Of a stretch of 64,000 bases of DNA, positions 1 through 11,300 are shown in pieces; position 1 is the first letter of the stretch; each line of letters begins with the position of its first letter. A model generated the notes under the pieces. It worked only from the letters and a program-made list of their open reading frames with translations. It ran no database searches and was not told the DNA's origin. The translations under genes and the position numbers were made by a program. This DNA is from Microglena sp. YARC (lineage: Eukaryota > Chlorophyta > Chlorophyceae > Chlamydomonadales > Chlamydomonadaceae): positions 52,346,026 through 52,410,025 of the forward strand of contig CM039464.1 in the NCBI GenBank assembly GCA_022414725.1, read 5' to 3'.

Positions 1-143
1 CCACTGCTGCTTGATGAACATTACACCACCCCTGGGGCCGACCTCCAGGGGACCCGCCAGGGCCCCCTTATATTTCATTTAGCATCATCTTGACTCTGCA
101 GAATTATTTACACTAGATGGGGGCTTCACTGAATACTGACTAG

Positions 144-290
144 TACAAACTCAGGGCCCCCGTCGGTAAAACAATTGTTTGGGGTTCAGTTTATGAGTGC
201 TTTTTTTAAAAGCCCTTCCTATATGGTTGGGCAAGTCCCTTGAGCCTATTTGGCCTACCCCTAGATTGTAACAAGCATACATACAATGAC
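144..290 (+). repeat. Dispersed repeat family A, copy 1
   Basis: A stretch with a 'cccgtcggtaaaacaattg' core, a 'ttggggttcag' block, a 'gttgggcaagtccctt' block and a 'ttggcctacccct' block. The same ordered blocks recur near 2812 (partial), 27823, 33239 (reverse strand) and 34836 (reverse strand, partial). No open reading frame of note is present. It behaves like a short non-autonomous interspersed element of about 150 bp; no terminal inverted repeats or target duplications were resolved. Confidence 0.7.
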
Positions 291-667
291 TGTGTTGCTG
301 CCATGGTGGCAACAAATAAGACAGCCTCCCCGCCAGGGATGTTTTTTTCAGGAATATATTCCGATTGGAATACGAGACCCCGTTTTGGCTAAAATTGCCG
401 GAGTAAGAAACCTGGAAAAAACAGTTTTTTTATACTGAAATTGACTAAACATGACCCAAATCGACCCAAATCGGAATAAGGATCCTGTTTTGGGAGGAAA
501 TAAGGGAGGAAAAAAATACAAAGAAATAATATTTCCTCTTTTTGATTTGAAAAACATATCCCTGCTCCCCGCAGCCTGCTATGAAATGTATTTTACAAAG
601 CACCGTGACGCTCTACCCCTGATATTTAAAAGCGGATGCATAATTGCGTTTAAGAAGCTAGGCACAC

Positions 668-845
668 CTGGGGCTTGATGCTCTGGCCCACCATTCTGCC
701 CCAAGCTCTTCTGCATGTTCCTATACGCGAGCTGGTAGTCTGCATTCTTCTTTCGCTTCTTGGCAGCGCTTTCTACTTTGCTACGGGCTTTCTGCGCTTT
801 CCTCTCCTTCGGGGTAGCAGCTGCAGCGCCTATTTTAGGCGGCAT
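668..845 (-). CDS. Possible 5' exon of a basic Lys/Ala-rich protein
   Basis: On the minus strand an ATG at 845 opens a reading frame starting MPPKIGAAAATP and rich in Lys, Arg and Ala, including an AAKKRKK run that could be a nuclear localisation patch. A good donor (CCCCAG|GTGTGC) lies at 668/667, so the frame may be a first exon, with later exons beyond the left edge. Without splicing the frame runs on to 579. I do not recognise the protein. The surroundings are transposon-rich, so it could also be part of a mobile element. Confidence 0.3.
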
Positions 846-1057
846 GGCAGCTAACAACGAAAGCTGCCAGCCAGATGTGTGTCCTGCAAAACATGTGCGA
901 AATCACGCGATGGGGTGGAAACGGGTCCTGGGAAAACATTTATCTTGACCGCGGTGCTGATGCTCGGCATGATCTATCTGAACAGAATATTGCCCCAGGA
1001 TAAGGGAAGGCCATTCGCTTAAAAGATAGCCGAGCTGTAGCTCGGCGAGTTCAATCT

Positions 1058-1133
1058 AGCTCGCGGACGGTGTCCACGATTTCCAACTCACCAAGGCCTC
1101 ACATGAGGAAATCGTGGACACCGACCGCGAGCT
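1058..1133. repeat. 27-bp inverted repeat (hairpin)
   Basis: Arms 1058-1084 and 1107-1133 are reverse complements over 27 bp with a single mismatch (arm position 10), separated by a 22-nt loop. The arm contains 'ggtgtccacgatttcc'. A smaller palindrome (cgagctgtagctcg) lies just upstream at 1031-1044. It could be a transposon terminus or a structured RNA stem; nothing shows that it is transcribed. Confidence 0.85.
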
Positions 1134-1317
1134 CCTGCGGTTTCGAGCGTCCACCCCTTTCAAATCTATGAATGTCAGGTACAAGCTCGCATCCTGGGGC
1201 AATAATCCTGCTATCTAGCGTCCTGTACAGTTTCGAATGCACCTCGAAATTTCGTCCGCCTGGAAAACCGAGGGCCACAAACCGGCTAAAAATAAAAATA
1301 GTTTTGTTTGCCGCTCA

Positions 1318-1660
1318 TCTGCGTGAGTAAGGAATCCGTCTATAAAAGTAAACCACGGCCCAACTTGCGCATCGACACGTCGCAGCAGTCCCAGGCAGGC
1401 GGTGAGGGCGCATGCAGGGATCCCCGTCAGGATCACACCTGAATAACTCGCGACAGGACTTCGCTAATGGAACAGCTAGACTGAAGCTCAAGGGCATTGG
1501 CCAGTTGGCCCCCCTCAGGAGCGTGATACAATTCACGGTTTCTCTCTTTGCAACCGCTGTCGGGTTCTCGACCAAACACTGAAGCCCTGTAACTCGCAAC
1601 AGCCCAAAAGACAGGCAAACCAGCATGTACAGGAAAGACTCACCAAGCGTAATCGTTTGC
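1318..1660 (+). repeat. Inverted duplication, left arm (transposon remnant)
   Basis: About 340 bp that recur, reverse-complemented and clearly diverged, at 3108-3440. Similarity is also seen at the protein level: both arms encode a degenerate frame with matching blocks such as SRQDFA and LATAQKTG followed by TGKTHQA-like residues, interrupted by stops in this arm. The two arms flank about 1.45 kb. This looks like an old mobile element or two opposed copies. The element family is not identified. Confidence 0.75.
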
Positions 1661-2026
1661 TAGGTTTTTTGGTAGTTTTTTTTGCTGTTTTTTTTGCTAG
1701 ATTTTTTTGCTATCTCTTGAGATAGTTGTATTTGCTAGTTTTTGATGTCGTAGTTTTGTTCCGACTAGATGAGCCGATAGCTGAGTTGCATTAGTTGAAG
1801 TTGGTTAACGTCACTGAGTGACTCTTTTAACAAGATTTAAGACCGACGAATCCCGAATCGTCCTGCTCAGTTGTTGCGAGAAGAGCTTTTGAATAAATTG
1901 TTAGCGAAAAAATTCTCCCTCCCATTTGCCACATATATCAAAAATGCAATTCAACTGCAACCCTAAGAGTATCTATAAAAACTAAATTTAAACTGCGCCC
2001 TCCTCCTCACATTTCGAACTTGCTTC

Positions 2027-2390
2027 CTAACGCGGGTAATCCAAGTACCGATACAAAGCAGCAGGTTTTTTTACGTGCCCCTGGAGAGAATCTCCGTCTA
2101 ACCCACTGGTAGCATAAGCATGTTGCATATAACCCTTGTGAAAGCTATCGCTAGTCTCGCCCCCTTCAGCCCCAAAGGATCCAAATCCCACTCCAACATG
2201 TGGGTAAAAGCAGAGGAGCTGTGAGAGTGTGAGGACTGAGGTGCACCTCACTGGAAGCACACTTGTTAGCCGCCATAGGTCGAAAGATAAGCTCAGATAG
2301 TCCATGCCCGGACGCAAAGCAGTAGTATAGGAAGGCCTCCAAACGTAGTCTCAAATCAAATCTAGCACACCCGACCACCCGAGTCCCCAT
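2027..2390 (-). pseudogene. Possible tyrosine-recombinase-like transposon fragment
   Basis: Two overlapping minus-strand frames read as protein-like. One holds 'EAFLYYCFASGHGLSELIF'. The other holds 'FHKGYMQHAYATSGLDGDS' followed by 'ALYRYLDYP'. The spacing of a His-Lys-Gly block, a Gly-Leu-Asp-Gly-Asp block and a terminal Tyr-rich block is reminiscent of the C-terminal part of tyrosine recombinases of the Crypton/Ndc10 type, but the catalytic Arg is not clear and the frame shifts between the two parts. It lies between the arms of the inverted duplication. The function is inference and weak. Confidence 0.3.
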
Positions 2391-2500
2391 AAGAAATCAC
2401 AATCGGATCCTGATGAATCCGTGACCGCTTGTTCGTCTTAGTACGGTGTCCTGACAAAAACCAATATTTTGATCTCGTTCTCCAGATTTTCGTGGTGGTG

Positions 2501-2541
2501 GTGGTGGTGGTTTGGGCGGGGCGGGGGGGGGGGGGGGGGGG
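2501..2541. repeat. GTG microsatellite and G homopolymer
   Basis: A (GGT)n run is followed by a G tract of about 20 bp. It is low-complexity sequence, and homopolymer length is unreliable here. The flanking region (1661-3107) otherwise shows T-rich stretches (1665-1740) and the fragment described at 2027-2390. Confidence 0.9.
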
Positions 2542-2811
2542 ATCTGAAGGACAGACCCTATCACCAACGGGAAAATGATGATGTACCTGAAGCCTGTTGC
2601 AGATATCTGACATGTATGATGTGGCTGCAAGATAAAGTTTGCAGGCAGGCAGTGAAGATGAAAAGAGTGGGAGGTGAGGAGGCCAGATTGGATCGTTACA
2701 GTTTTTTTTGTCAAGATGGATGATACCAGACATCCCAGACGTCTACGGTTCTAGCACTTAACTACCTTCATTTGATTTGATACTTACATGCCTCATTAAA
2801 TTGAAATTGTA

Positions 2812-2870
2812 GCACGAACTTAGGGTCCCCGTCGGTCAAAATATGTTTGAGGGGTTCAGTCGACTGCACT
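2812..2870 (+). repeat. Dispersed repeat family A, copy 2 (partial)
   Basis: It matches the left part of family A: a 'tccccgtcggtcaaaat' block followed by a 'ggggttcag' block. The right half (the 'gttgggcaagtccctt' and 'ggcctacccct' blocks) is missing. Confidence 0.6.
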
Positions 2871-3107
2871 CAATCTGCAAGGTAGAACGGGGTGGAATGA
2901 CTTGGCGGAGGGAACTGGTGAAGTTTTGGCACCAGGCATTGGGCATCAGATCAGGCCAAATATCAGGCATCCATCCATCCAGGCATCATGGAATCGTGGA
3001 TTCGGTTGGCCGCCCTAACCACCGCGTGAATTGCATGATCTGAAATAACCACCTCGTGCCACTAGTTGAAGCGCTCCTCTACACAGCAGCTACCTTACAG
3101 TCTTACA

Positions 3108-3440
3108 GCAAACGATTAAGCTTGGTGAGTCTTTCCCATAAATGCTGGTCTGCCTGTCTTCTGGGCTGTTGCGAGTAGGGCTTCATTGTTTGGTCGAAAC
3201 CCCGACTGCGGTTGCGACGAGAGATACTCGATAATTGTATCACGTCCCTGAGTGTGGCCACCGCCCATGAGCTTCAGGCTATCTGTTCCAATAGCGAAGT
3301 CCTGTCGCGAGGCATTCTGGTATGATCCTGACAGGGCCCCCTGCATGCGTCCTCACCGCCTGCCTGGCACTGCTTCGACGTGTCGATGCGCAAATTGGGC
3401 CTTGATTTCCGTTGATAGACGGATTCCTTACTCGCGCAGA
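3108..3440 (-). repeat. Inverted duplication, right arm (transposon remnant)
   Basis: Reverse-complement partner of 1318-1660. On the minus strand it carries a 76-codon open frame (3346 to 3116) containing 'DSLKLMGGGHTQGRD' and ending 'AQKTGRPAFMGKTHQA', better preserved than in the left arm. The conserved frame in both arms suggests the ancestor was protein-coding. The family was not recognised. Confidence 0.7.
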
Positions 3441-3959
3441 GTTATCACTTTGCCTTTGGTTGACTACTTGTACACTCACCACGCCCTGACCCGATCACGC
3501 CTGTCTGGGAATTGCGAATACCCTCCTTCTTTCTCATGGTTATCTCTCGTCACCCCGTCGATGCCGAGGTGCTAAAATGATTGCCTTCTCATCGGTCCCG
3601 TGCTTGTGCGATTACGTCAATTTCGGATTCACCCGCTACCTCCTCCTCGCACCCCCATTTCTTCGGACATGCTCACATGCGCCTGAATTACTTCTGGTGC
3701 GCTCAGAGCAATCGACCTCTTTACATTTTCCTATCGTGATCGATTCCTAGTTTTTTTTCCCCTCTGGCATGTGTTCAAGCATTGTTTACTCAGTTTTTCC
3801 ATTGCACCAGCCTGCAACCATTCATGCATTCCACCTCATCTCATGACATGCATCGTTTACCCTTCTGCAATCCATTCAATGCTGTTGCTGGTCCAAAAGA
3901 CTGACCTGTGAAACCCTTATTCAAACTGCACCTCAATCCCACATGGCCCTCATGCAATC

Positions 3960-4085
3960 AACCCCACACCCGCACAGTACCCCCACTCTACCCCCCCCAA
4001 CCCCCAACCCCCCAACCCCCCCACACACACTAACTCCCCCGCCCCCCCCCCCCCTAGCCCTCCCCCCCCCCCCCCCCCCACCGCC
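3960..4085. repeat. C-rich low-complexity tract
   Basis: Runs of C interrupted by A/CA. Long open frames across it on both strands are composition artefacts. The flanks (3441-3959 and 4086-4584) show no recognisable gene. Confidence 0.85.
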
Positions 4086-4584
4086 ACACTTAAAGTCTTA
4101 CCATACCATAGGCAGCTACAAGAACACCCACCCACCCAACCACGACCCACAGCACGCCACCGTCTTCACGCATTCAATTGTGGCATCAAACTTGACTTGC
4201 GCTCTCCTCTTATGGAACACAATCCGTAGGGAATCTGTCTAACCCCACCTAATGCAGCCAATCTGTGTAGGAATCTATTCCCGGAATCTAAGCCAGCCAA
4301 CCAATAATCTAGCCACACCAACAAATCTAAGCGCCGTGGCCAGTCACAATCTATCTACCCACACCAAAATGTAAGCTAGCCACTTAGCCTCCTTGGTTTC
4401 TCAGCTTGAGCCTGTTCCAACAGAGTTGAATTGCAGGTTATAGATACACAGTTTTCATCCAAACAATGGCTGCTCTCTGTCTTCCAATTCCAAGCCCCCC
4501 CAATTCCAGTGCGATACCCACAGAAACCAGGGAGCACACTCCTCTCCTGCAAACGAATATTCGTTGGCTATTCAGAGCTTAATC

Positions 4585-4770
4585 TTTTCAGCTTTTCTGA
4601 GCAGCTTCTGTGCAGCTCCCTGAGCCTGCCACTGTATTCCACTCACATATTTCAGCAGTTCGGCTCTGCTGATTGTGTCAGCGTTAAGGCACACTTGGTG
4701 ACGTAAGGGTTGGCTGAATAGCTAGCTAGGGGAGCTGCCGAGATGCTGCTTCTGGTAGCTGAAAAGAAAA
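4585..4770. repeat. Dispersed repeat family B/C, solo copy
   Basis: 4585-4705 matches the terminal arm of the fold-back element at 18373-18844 (blocks 'gcagctccctgagcc', 'tatttcagca', 'gctgatt'). 4711-4770 matches, in reverse, the companion block 'ctcccctgactggctattc' found at about 18100 and 18310. It is therefore a rearranged or solo terminal piece of that family. Confidence 0.6.
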
Positions 4771-4839
4771 GCCCTGTGGATGCTGATATAAGTGTTTGTT
4801 CCAACTCGGCAGTCTCAGTCCACCAATCAACCTACCAAG

Positions 4840-5335
4840 CCATAAACAAACAAACAAAGCAGAAAATGTAAACCTAACCAGATAAAATCAAACAAACAAA
4901 GCAAGACCGAACAAGACCAAACCAAACCAAACAAAAAAAACCAAGCTATACATGGCCAAACAAAACAAATCAAAACAAGCTAAGCAAGACCAAACAAAAT
5001 GAGCCAAACAAAACATAAAAACAAGCCAAACGAAACAAAACAAAAAAATAAACGAGCTAATCAAATACCATAATAAAACCCAGAAGCATACATTAACAAG
5101 CCAAACAAATGAGTCAAACAAAACCAATCAGACAAACAAAAGGCTGCAAGAAAAAACAAAACTAAAGAAAACAAAATGGAAAGCCTGATAAAAGCATACT
5201 CAACGAAACAAGCCTACCATGAAACAAGACCAAACAAAGCAAGCCAAACAGAAACAAACAAAACCAAACACAACAAAGCAGAAAAGCTAAAAAAAAGCCA
5301 AGTAAAACCAAACCAAAATAGACGCGACCACCTCT
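4840..5335. repeat. CAAAC/CAAAG-rich low-complexity region upstream of the phosphoglycerate mutase gene
   Basis: About 500 bp dominated by degenerate CAAAC, CAAAG and CCAAA words on the plus strand, ending some 40 bp before the start codon at 5374. It occupies the expected 5' UTR/promoter position, but no TATA box or other promoter element could be identified in it. Confidence 0.8.
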
Positions 5336-5373
5336 AACATGCTGTTGTGCTACAACTGTTGTGTGCAGCAACC

Positions 5374-8300
5374 ATGGACTTCACTCTCCAGCCCCACGCC
5401 ACCATCCCCAAGTGTGATGGACCTGTCATGGTCTGCATTTTGGATGGATGGGGAGATAATGAGAACAAGGATGAGTACAACGTAAGGAGCGGTGGTTGGC
5501 GTGATTAAATTTACGAGTCAAGTAATTTAATGTTTGGATACTACTCTTTAGGGACCGGTCAATATGATATCATGATGATTAAGCTAGGGAGCGGCAATAT
5601 GATATAATAAGATATCATGTTATCAAAGTACAACAGACGGAGCGGTGGTTGGTGTGGTTAGATTTATTGATCAATTAATTTAATGTTTGTATACCACATA
5701 TAGCTAGGGAGCAGCAGTATGATATCATATGATGACATGTCATCAAAGTACAATGTAAGGAGGGGTGGTTGTTGTGATTAAATTGACTAATCAAATAATG
5801 TAATGTTTGTATACGACATATATAGCTAGGGAGCAGCAATTTGATTTCATATGATATCATGTCATCATATGATATCATATGATGCCGGCAGTCTGACTAG
5901 GCCAAAGTTACCATTTAAATACAATATTACATGATGCAGTTGATATGATATCATAATCGCGTTTGGTCAACATCATATGATATGCCGGTCCTTATATTTA
6001 AATTATTGTACTGTATCAATTATTGGACAAAACATTTTGGTCGACATCGTATTTTATGCCGGTCCTTTTATGTATAATTATTGTACTGTGTCAAAAAATT
6101 GTATGCGAAGGAGCAAGTGCTTCGTGTAGATTGTATATTTGGATACTACATGTACATGTGCACTTTGTTTGCGTGGTGTGTGTGGGGGGGGAGGGAGGTC
6201 AAGAGTGTATGTGTGTGTGTGGGGGGGGGGGGAAGGTCAGGGAGTGTATGAGTTTTGTGTGTGTGTGAGGAGGGGAGGTCAGGGGAGTGCATGTCCTATG
6301 GGGGGGGCTGCACCACAGCCAAAACCCTGATACGGGGGAAGGCCGAGAGAGCGATGGTGGTGCCCCCGAAGACGTTCCGTGCCCAGCCACCCCCATGGGA
6401 GTGCATGCCCTGGCATATTCCTGCTTTGTGCCGTGCACTTCCTCTTAGCCATCACGGATGCCCTGCGCTGTCTATTTAATTTGATTTTTTTAATGTCATG
6501 AGCTGCCATTCCCCTGGAGGAGGTTTGGGCTTGAGTCACTGAGAGTTTGTTTCCCTCATGCCATTCCTTCTCAGGCCGTTCCACTCCGCCAAGACCCCAC
6601 CATGAATGCACTGGCTGCCTTTTTAACTGTAAATTCTTGTAATGTCACTGAGCTGTCATCCCCCCTGGAGAGGTTTGGCTTGGTCCACTGATGTTAGTTT
6701 CCCGCCATGCCATTCCTGCTTCAGGCCGTGTACTCCACGAAGACCAAGTCCACCATGGATGCCCTGGCTGTCTTTTTTAATTGGAAATTTGGTTAGTCAC
6801 GAGCTGTCATCCTCCTGTAGGAGGGTGGTTTGGGGGCTGTTTCTGATAGTTTGATTTCCCGCGTGCCATTCCTGCTCAGCCGGGTGCACTTGGCCAAACT
6901 CCCCACCATGGATGCCCTGGCTGACTTTTTAAATTGTAAACTTAAATTTAAAATGTAATGTCGTAGCTGTCTCCCCCTGGAGTGGAGGGCGTGGGGCTGG
7001 TCACTGATAGTTTGATTCCCGCATGCCATTCCTGCTCAGGCCGTGCATTTGGCCAACTCCCCATCCGCCTCACATCAAAACCTCTAACCGATCCTCCTAC
7101 GGGCCCTTGGTCCCGAATTGATCATGTACATCCTACATGATCTTACAGTTTTTTCCCGCATGCCATTCCTGCTCACCGTGCGCAATTTGGCCAAAGTCCC
7201 CATCGCCTCACATCGAAACCTCGAAACCGCTCCTACGGCCCTTGGCCCGCACTTGATCATGCTACACCCTACATGAATCTTACAGTTTTTCCCGCATGCC
7301 ATTCCTGCTCAGGCCGTCCACTCCGCCAAGACCCCCACCATGGATGCCCTGGCCGCTGTCAGCAACAGGTGGCGAACAGTGAAGGCCCATGGTACCGCCG
7401 TTGGTCTGCCCAGTGATGCTGACATGGGTGAGCTACAGACATATACACTTACTGATTGGTTGTCCATCAGTTGTTGATATCATGTGTAATCAGTATTATT
7501 TTACTCATTTTACCACTGCACCAATCCCCCCACCATGGTGGTGAACAGTGATCGGTCTGCCCAGTGATGCTGACATGGGTGAGCTACTGGTATATACACT
7601 TTATTGTTTTTGTGTCATCAGTTGTTTATCAGGTGTCATCAGTATCACATTTTAGTACTGCCGCCAAGCCCCCCACCATGGATACGCTTGCTGGTGTCCC
7701 CAAAAAGGATGTGCGAACATAGGAGCCCAGTTGTACCGCTGTGGGTCTGCGAAGATGCTGGCGTGGGCGAGCTACCACTACATACACCTATTGTTATTGG
7801 TGTTATTATTGTTTTTATCAGTTGTTGTTAGGTGTCATCAGCATCACACTTTACTTCTACACACTTTACTTCTACACACTTTACTTCTACACACTTTACT
7901 TCTACACACTTTACTTCTACACACTTTACTTCTTACCCCCCACCATGCGCCCGAAAAGTGGAACGGGGAACAGTGAAGCCCCATGGCACTGCCGCTGTTT
8001 GTATTACCCAGTTGATGCTAGGCGTGGGTTTTGAGCTGGATACACTTGTGGTTATTGTGTTATCAGGTGTAATCAGTTTCACATTTGACTCGTGTTGCCA
8101 AGCCCCCCACCATGGCCACGCCTGCTGGTTGTCCCCAAACAGGTGTGCGAACAGTGATGGTCTGCCCAGTGAAATGCTGGCGTGAGTGAGCTGTATGCAC
8201 TTGTTATTATTGGTGTTATCAGTATAATCAGATATCATGTGACCAGGTTGCTCGACTGTCGGCATTGGCCTGTGACCCAGCAGCATCCCTACGCATTCCC

Positions 8301-11300
8301 AGTCATTACCCCCTGCACCCCCCGCATATGTTTACTGTACCACCCTCCACCCCTTTGACCAGGCAACCCCGAGGTTGCCACAATGCCCTGGGCTCTGGCC
8401 AGGGTAAGCGTGAACCAGGTGCTCCTCTGGTCGACATTGCCCTGGAGACCAGGAGCATCCGTACGCACACCATCCAATACCCCTGCACCTGCCCTGTACC
8501 ACATGCATCCCCCCTGCACGGGCACCTGTAACTGTACTACCCTCCATTTTGACCAGTAACTCTGAGGTTGCCACAATGCCCTGGGCTCTGGCCATTTGGA
8601 CCAGGGTGTTTGACTCCGGTCATTGCCCTGGCGACAGGAGCATCCTACACACTACCATCCATCATACCCCCTGCCTCTGCACCTGTAACTGTACCCCCCT
8701 CCATCTTTGACCAGGCAACTCTGACCTGGGCCACAATGCCCTGGGCTCTGGCCAGGTTGTGGACCAGGGCGCTCCTCTGGTCGACATTGCCCTGGAGACA
8801 GCAGCATCCATAGGAACACCATCCATACCCCTGCACCTGTACCCCTGCACCCCTCTGCACCTGTAACTGTACCACCCTCCACTTTTTACCAGGCAACTCC
8901 GAGGTTGGCCACAATGCCCTGGGCTCTGGCCAGGTGGTGGACCAGGGCGCTCGTCTGGTCGACATTGCACTGGAGACAGGAGCTATGTGGAAGGGTGATG
9001 GGTGGAAGCTGATCAGCAAGGCCTTTGAGTCCAACACCACTCACTTCATCGGTCTCCTCAGTGACGGTGGTGTGCACTCCCGCACTGACCAGCTGTTTGG
9101 CTGCATCAAGGGTGCGTGTTGTTCTGGGTCGTGGTGGTGGTGGTGGTGGTGGGAGGGACTGTGTGTTGTGTGACAAGGATTGATTGTGGGAGGCCTGTAT
9201 TGGTAGAGAGAAAAGGAGAAGCAAAATCAGAGAAAAAAACTGGGATTAAACCGAGTCAAGTACAAAAACATGCAGGTGCTGTCAAGACTGGCCCCAAGAA
9301 GATCCAAGTGCACATTCTGACTGATGGACGCGATGTCCCCCAACGGCTCATTAAGCATCAAAAAACACAGTGGCAAAAGAGAGAAAAGAGAAGCTTGAGT
9401 TCAAACTGAGATAAAAACAAACCCCCTCCAAACAAAAACATGCAGGTGCTGTCAAGACTGGAGCCAAGAAGATCCGAGTGCATATTCTGACTGATGGACG
9501 CGATGTCCCCGACGGCTCATCCAAGAAGTATGTGGCTTCGCTGGAGAAGTGCTTGGAAGAGTGCAGGGCTGAAGGCTGCGATGCCCTCATTGCCTCGGGC
9601 GGTGGTCGCATGCAGGTCACCATGGACCGTTACGAGGTTGGTATAGGGTAAGGGTGGGTCCGGGTTCCGGTGGGTCGGGGTTGGTGTGTCTGGGCCAGGG
9701 GTGGGGTGGGGTAGGGAATGCCCTCATTGCCTCAGGCGGAGCTCGCATGCAGGTGACCATTAAGCGCTGCGAGCTGAGTGTAGGGGTTTGGTGGCTCCCG
9801 CTGGGTTCGGGTTGGTGTGTCTGGGCCAGGGGTTAGGTGCGATGGGGTAGGCGATGCCTTCATTGCTTCAGCTGAAGGTCGCATGCAGGTCACCATGGAC
9901 CGTAACGAGGTGAGTGTAGGGTTGGGGTTCGGGTGGGTGGGTCCGGGTTCCGGTGGGTGGGGTTGGGTGGGCAAGGGGTGGGTTAAGCGGGGTGGGCAAG
10001 GGGTGGGGTTGTGGAGGCAAGGGGTGGTTGTGGAGGTGGGTCGGTTCCGGTGGGCAAGGGTGGGGTTGTGAGTGGTCCGGGTCCGGTGGTTGGTTGGTGG
10101 GCAAGGGGTGGTCAAGCGGGGTGGTAGGGGATGCCTTCATTGTCTCAGCGGAGGCCACGTGCCTCTATGATCACCATGGACCGTACGATGGGTGTAGGGT
10201 TAGGGGTGGGTCCGGGTTCCGGTGGGTTTGGGTTTGGCGTGTCCGGGTCAGGGTTGGTTGGTGGGTAAGGGATGCCCTCATTGCCTTCAGCGGAGCCGCA
10301 TGCAGGTGACCATTTAGCGCTACGAGCTGAGTGTAGGGGTTTGGTGGCTCCTGCTGGGTTGGGTTGGTGTGTCTGGGCCAGGGGTGGGGTGGGGTGGGGG
10401 ATGCCCTCATTGCCTCAGGCGGAGCTCGCATGCAGGTGACCATTTAGCGCTACGAGCTGAGTCTAGGGTTTGGTGGCTCCTGCTGGGTTGGTGTGTGTCT
10501 GGGCCAGGGTGGGGTGGGGTGGGGATGGCCCCTCATTGCCTCAGGCGGAGCTCGCATGCAGGTGACCATTAAGCGCTGCGAGCTGAGTGTAGGAGTTTGG
10601 TGGCACCCGCTGTGTTCGGGTTGGTGTGTCTGGGCCAGGGGTTAGGTGCGATGGGGTAGGCGATGCCTTCATTGCTTCAGCTGAAGGTCGCATGCAGGTC
10701 ACCATGGACTGTAACGAGTGAGTGTAGGGTCAGAGTGGGTCCGGTTCCGGTGGTTGGGGTTGGGTGGGCAAAGGGTGGGGTTAAGCAGGGTGGGGTAGGG
10801 GATGCCTTCATTGTCTCAGGCGGAGGCCACATGCCTCTATGATCACCATGGACCGTACGAGGTGGGTGTAGGGTTAGGGGTGGCTCCGGGTTCCAGTGGG
10901 TTTGGGTTGGGTGTGTCCGGGTCAGGGGTTGGGTGGGGTGGGGTAAGGGATGCCCTCATTGCCTCAGCGAGCTCGCATGCAGGTGACCATTTAGCGCTAC
11001 GAGCTGAGTGTAGGGGTTTGGTGGCTCCTGCTGGGTTGGGTTGGTGTGTCTGGGCCAGGGGTGGGGTGGGGTAGGGGATGCCCTCATTGCCTCAGGCGGA
11101 GCTCGCATGCAGGTGACCATGGACGGTTACGAGTTGAGTGTAGGGGTGGGGTGGCTCCGGCTGGGTTGGGGTTGGTGTGTCTGGGCCAGGGTGGGGTGGC
11201 GTAGGGGATGCCTCATTGCCTCAGCGGAGCTCGCATGCAGGTGACCATTAAGCGCTGCGAGCTGAGTGAAGGGGTTGGGTGGCTCCCGCTGGGTTCGGTT

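Noticed and set aside
4888..5371. Hydrophobic Phe/Leu-rich minus-strand frames
   Set aside because: They are translations of the CAAAC-rich low-complexity region and have no independent support.
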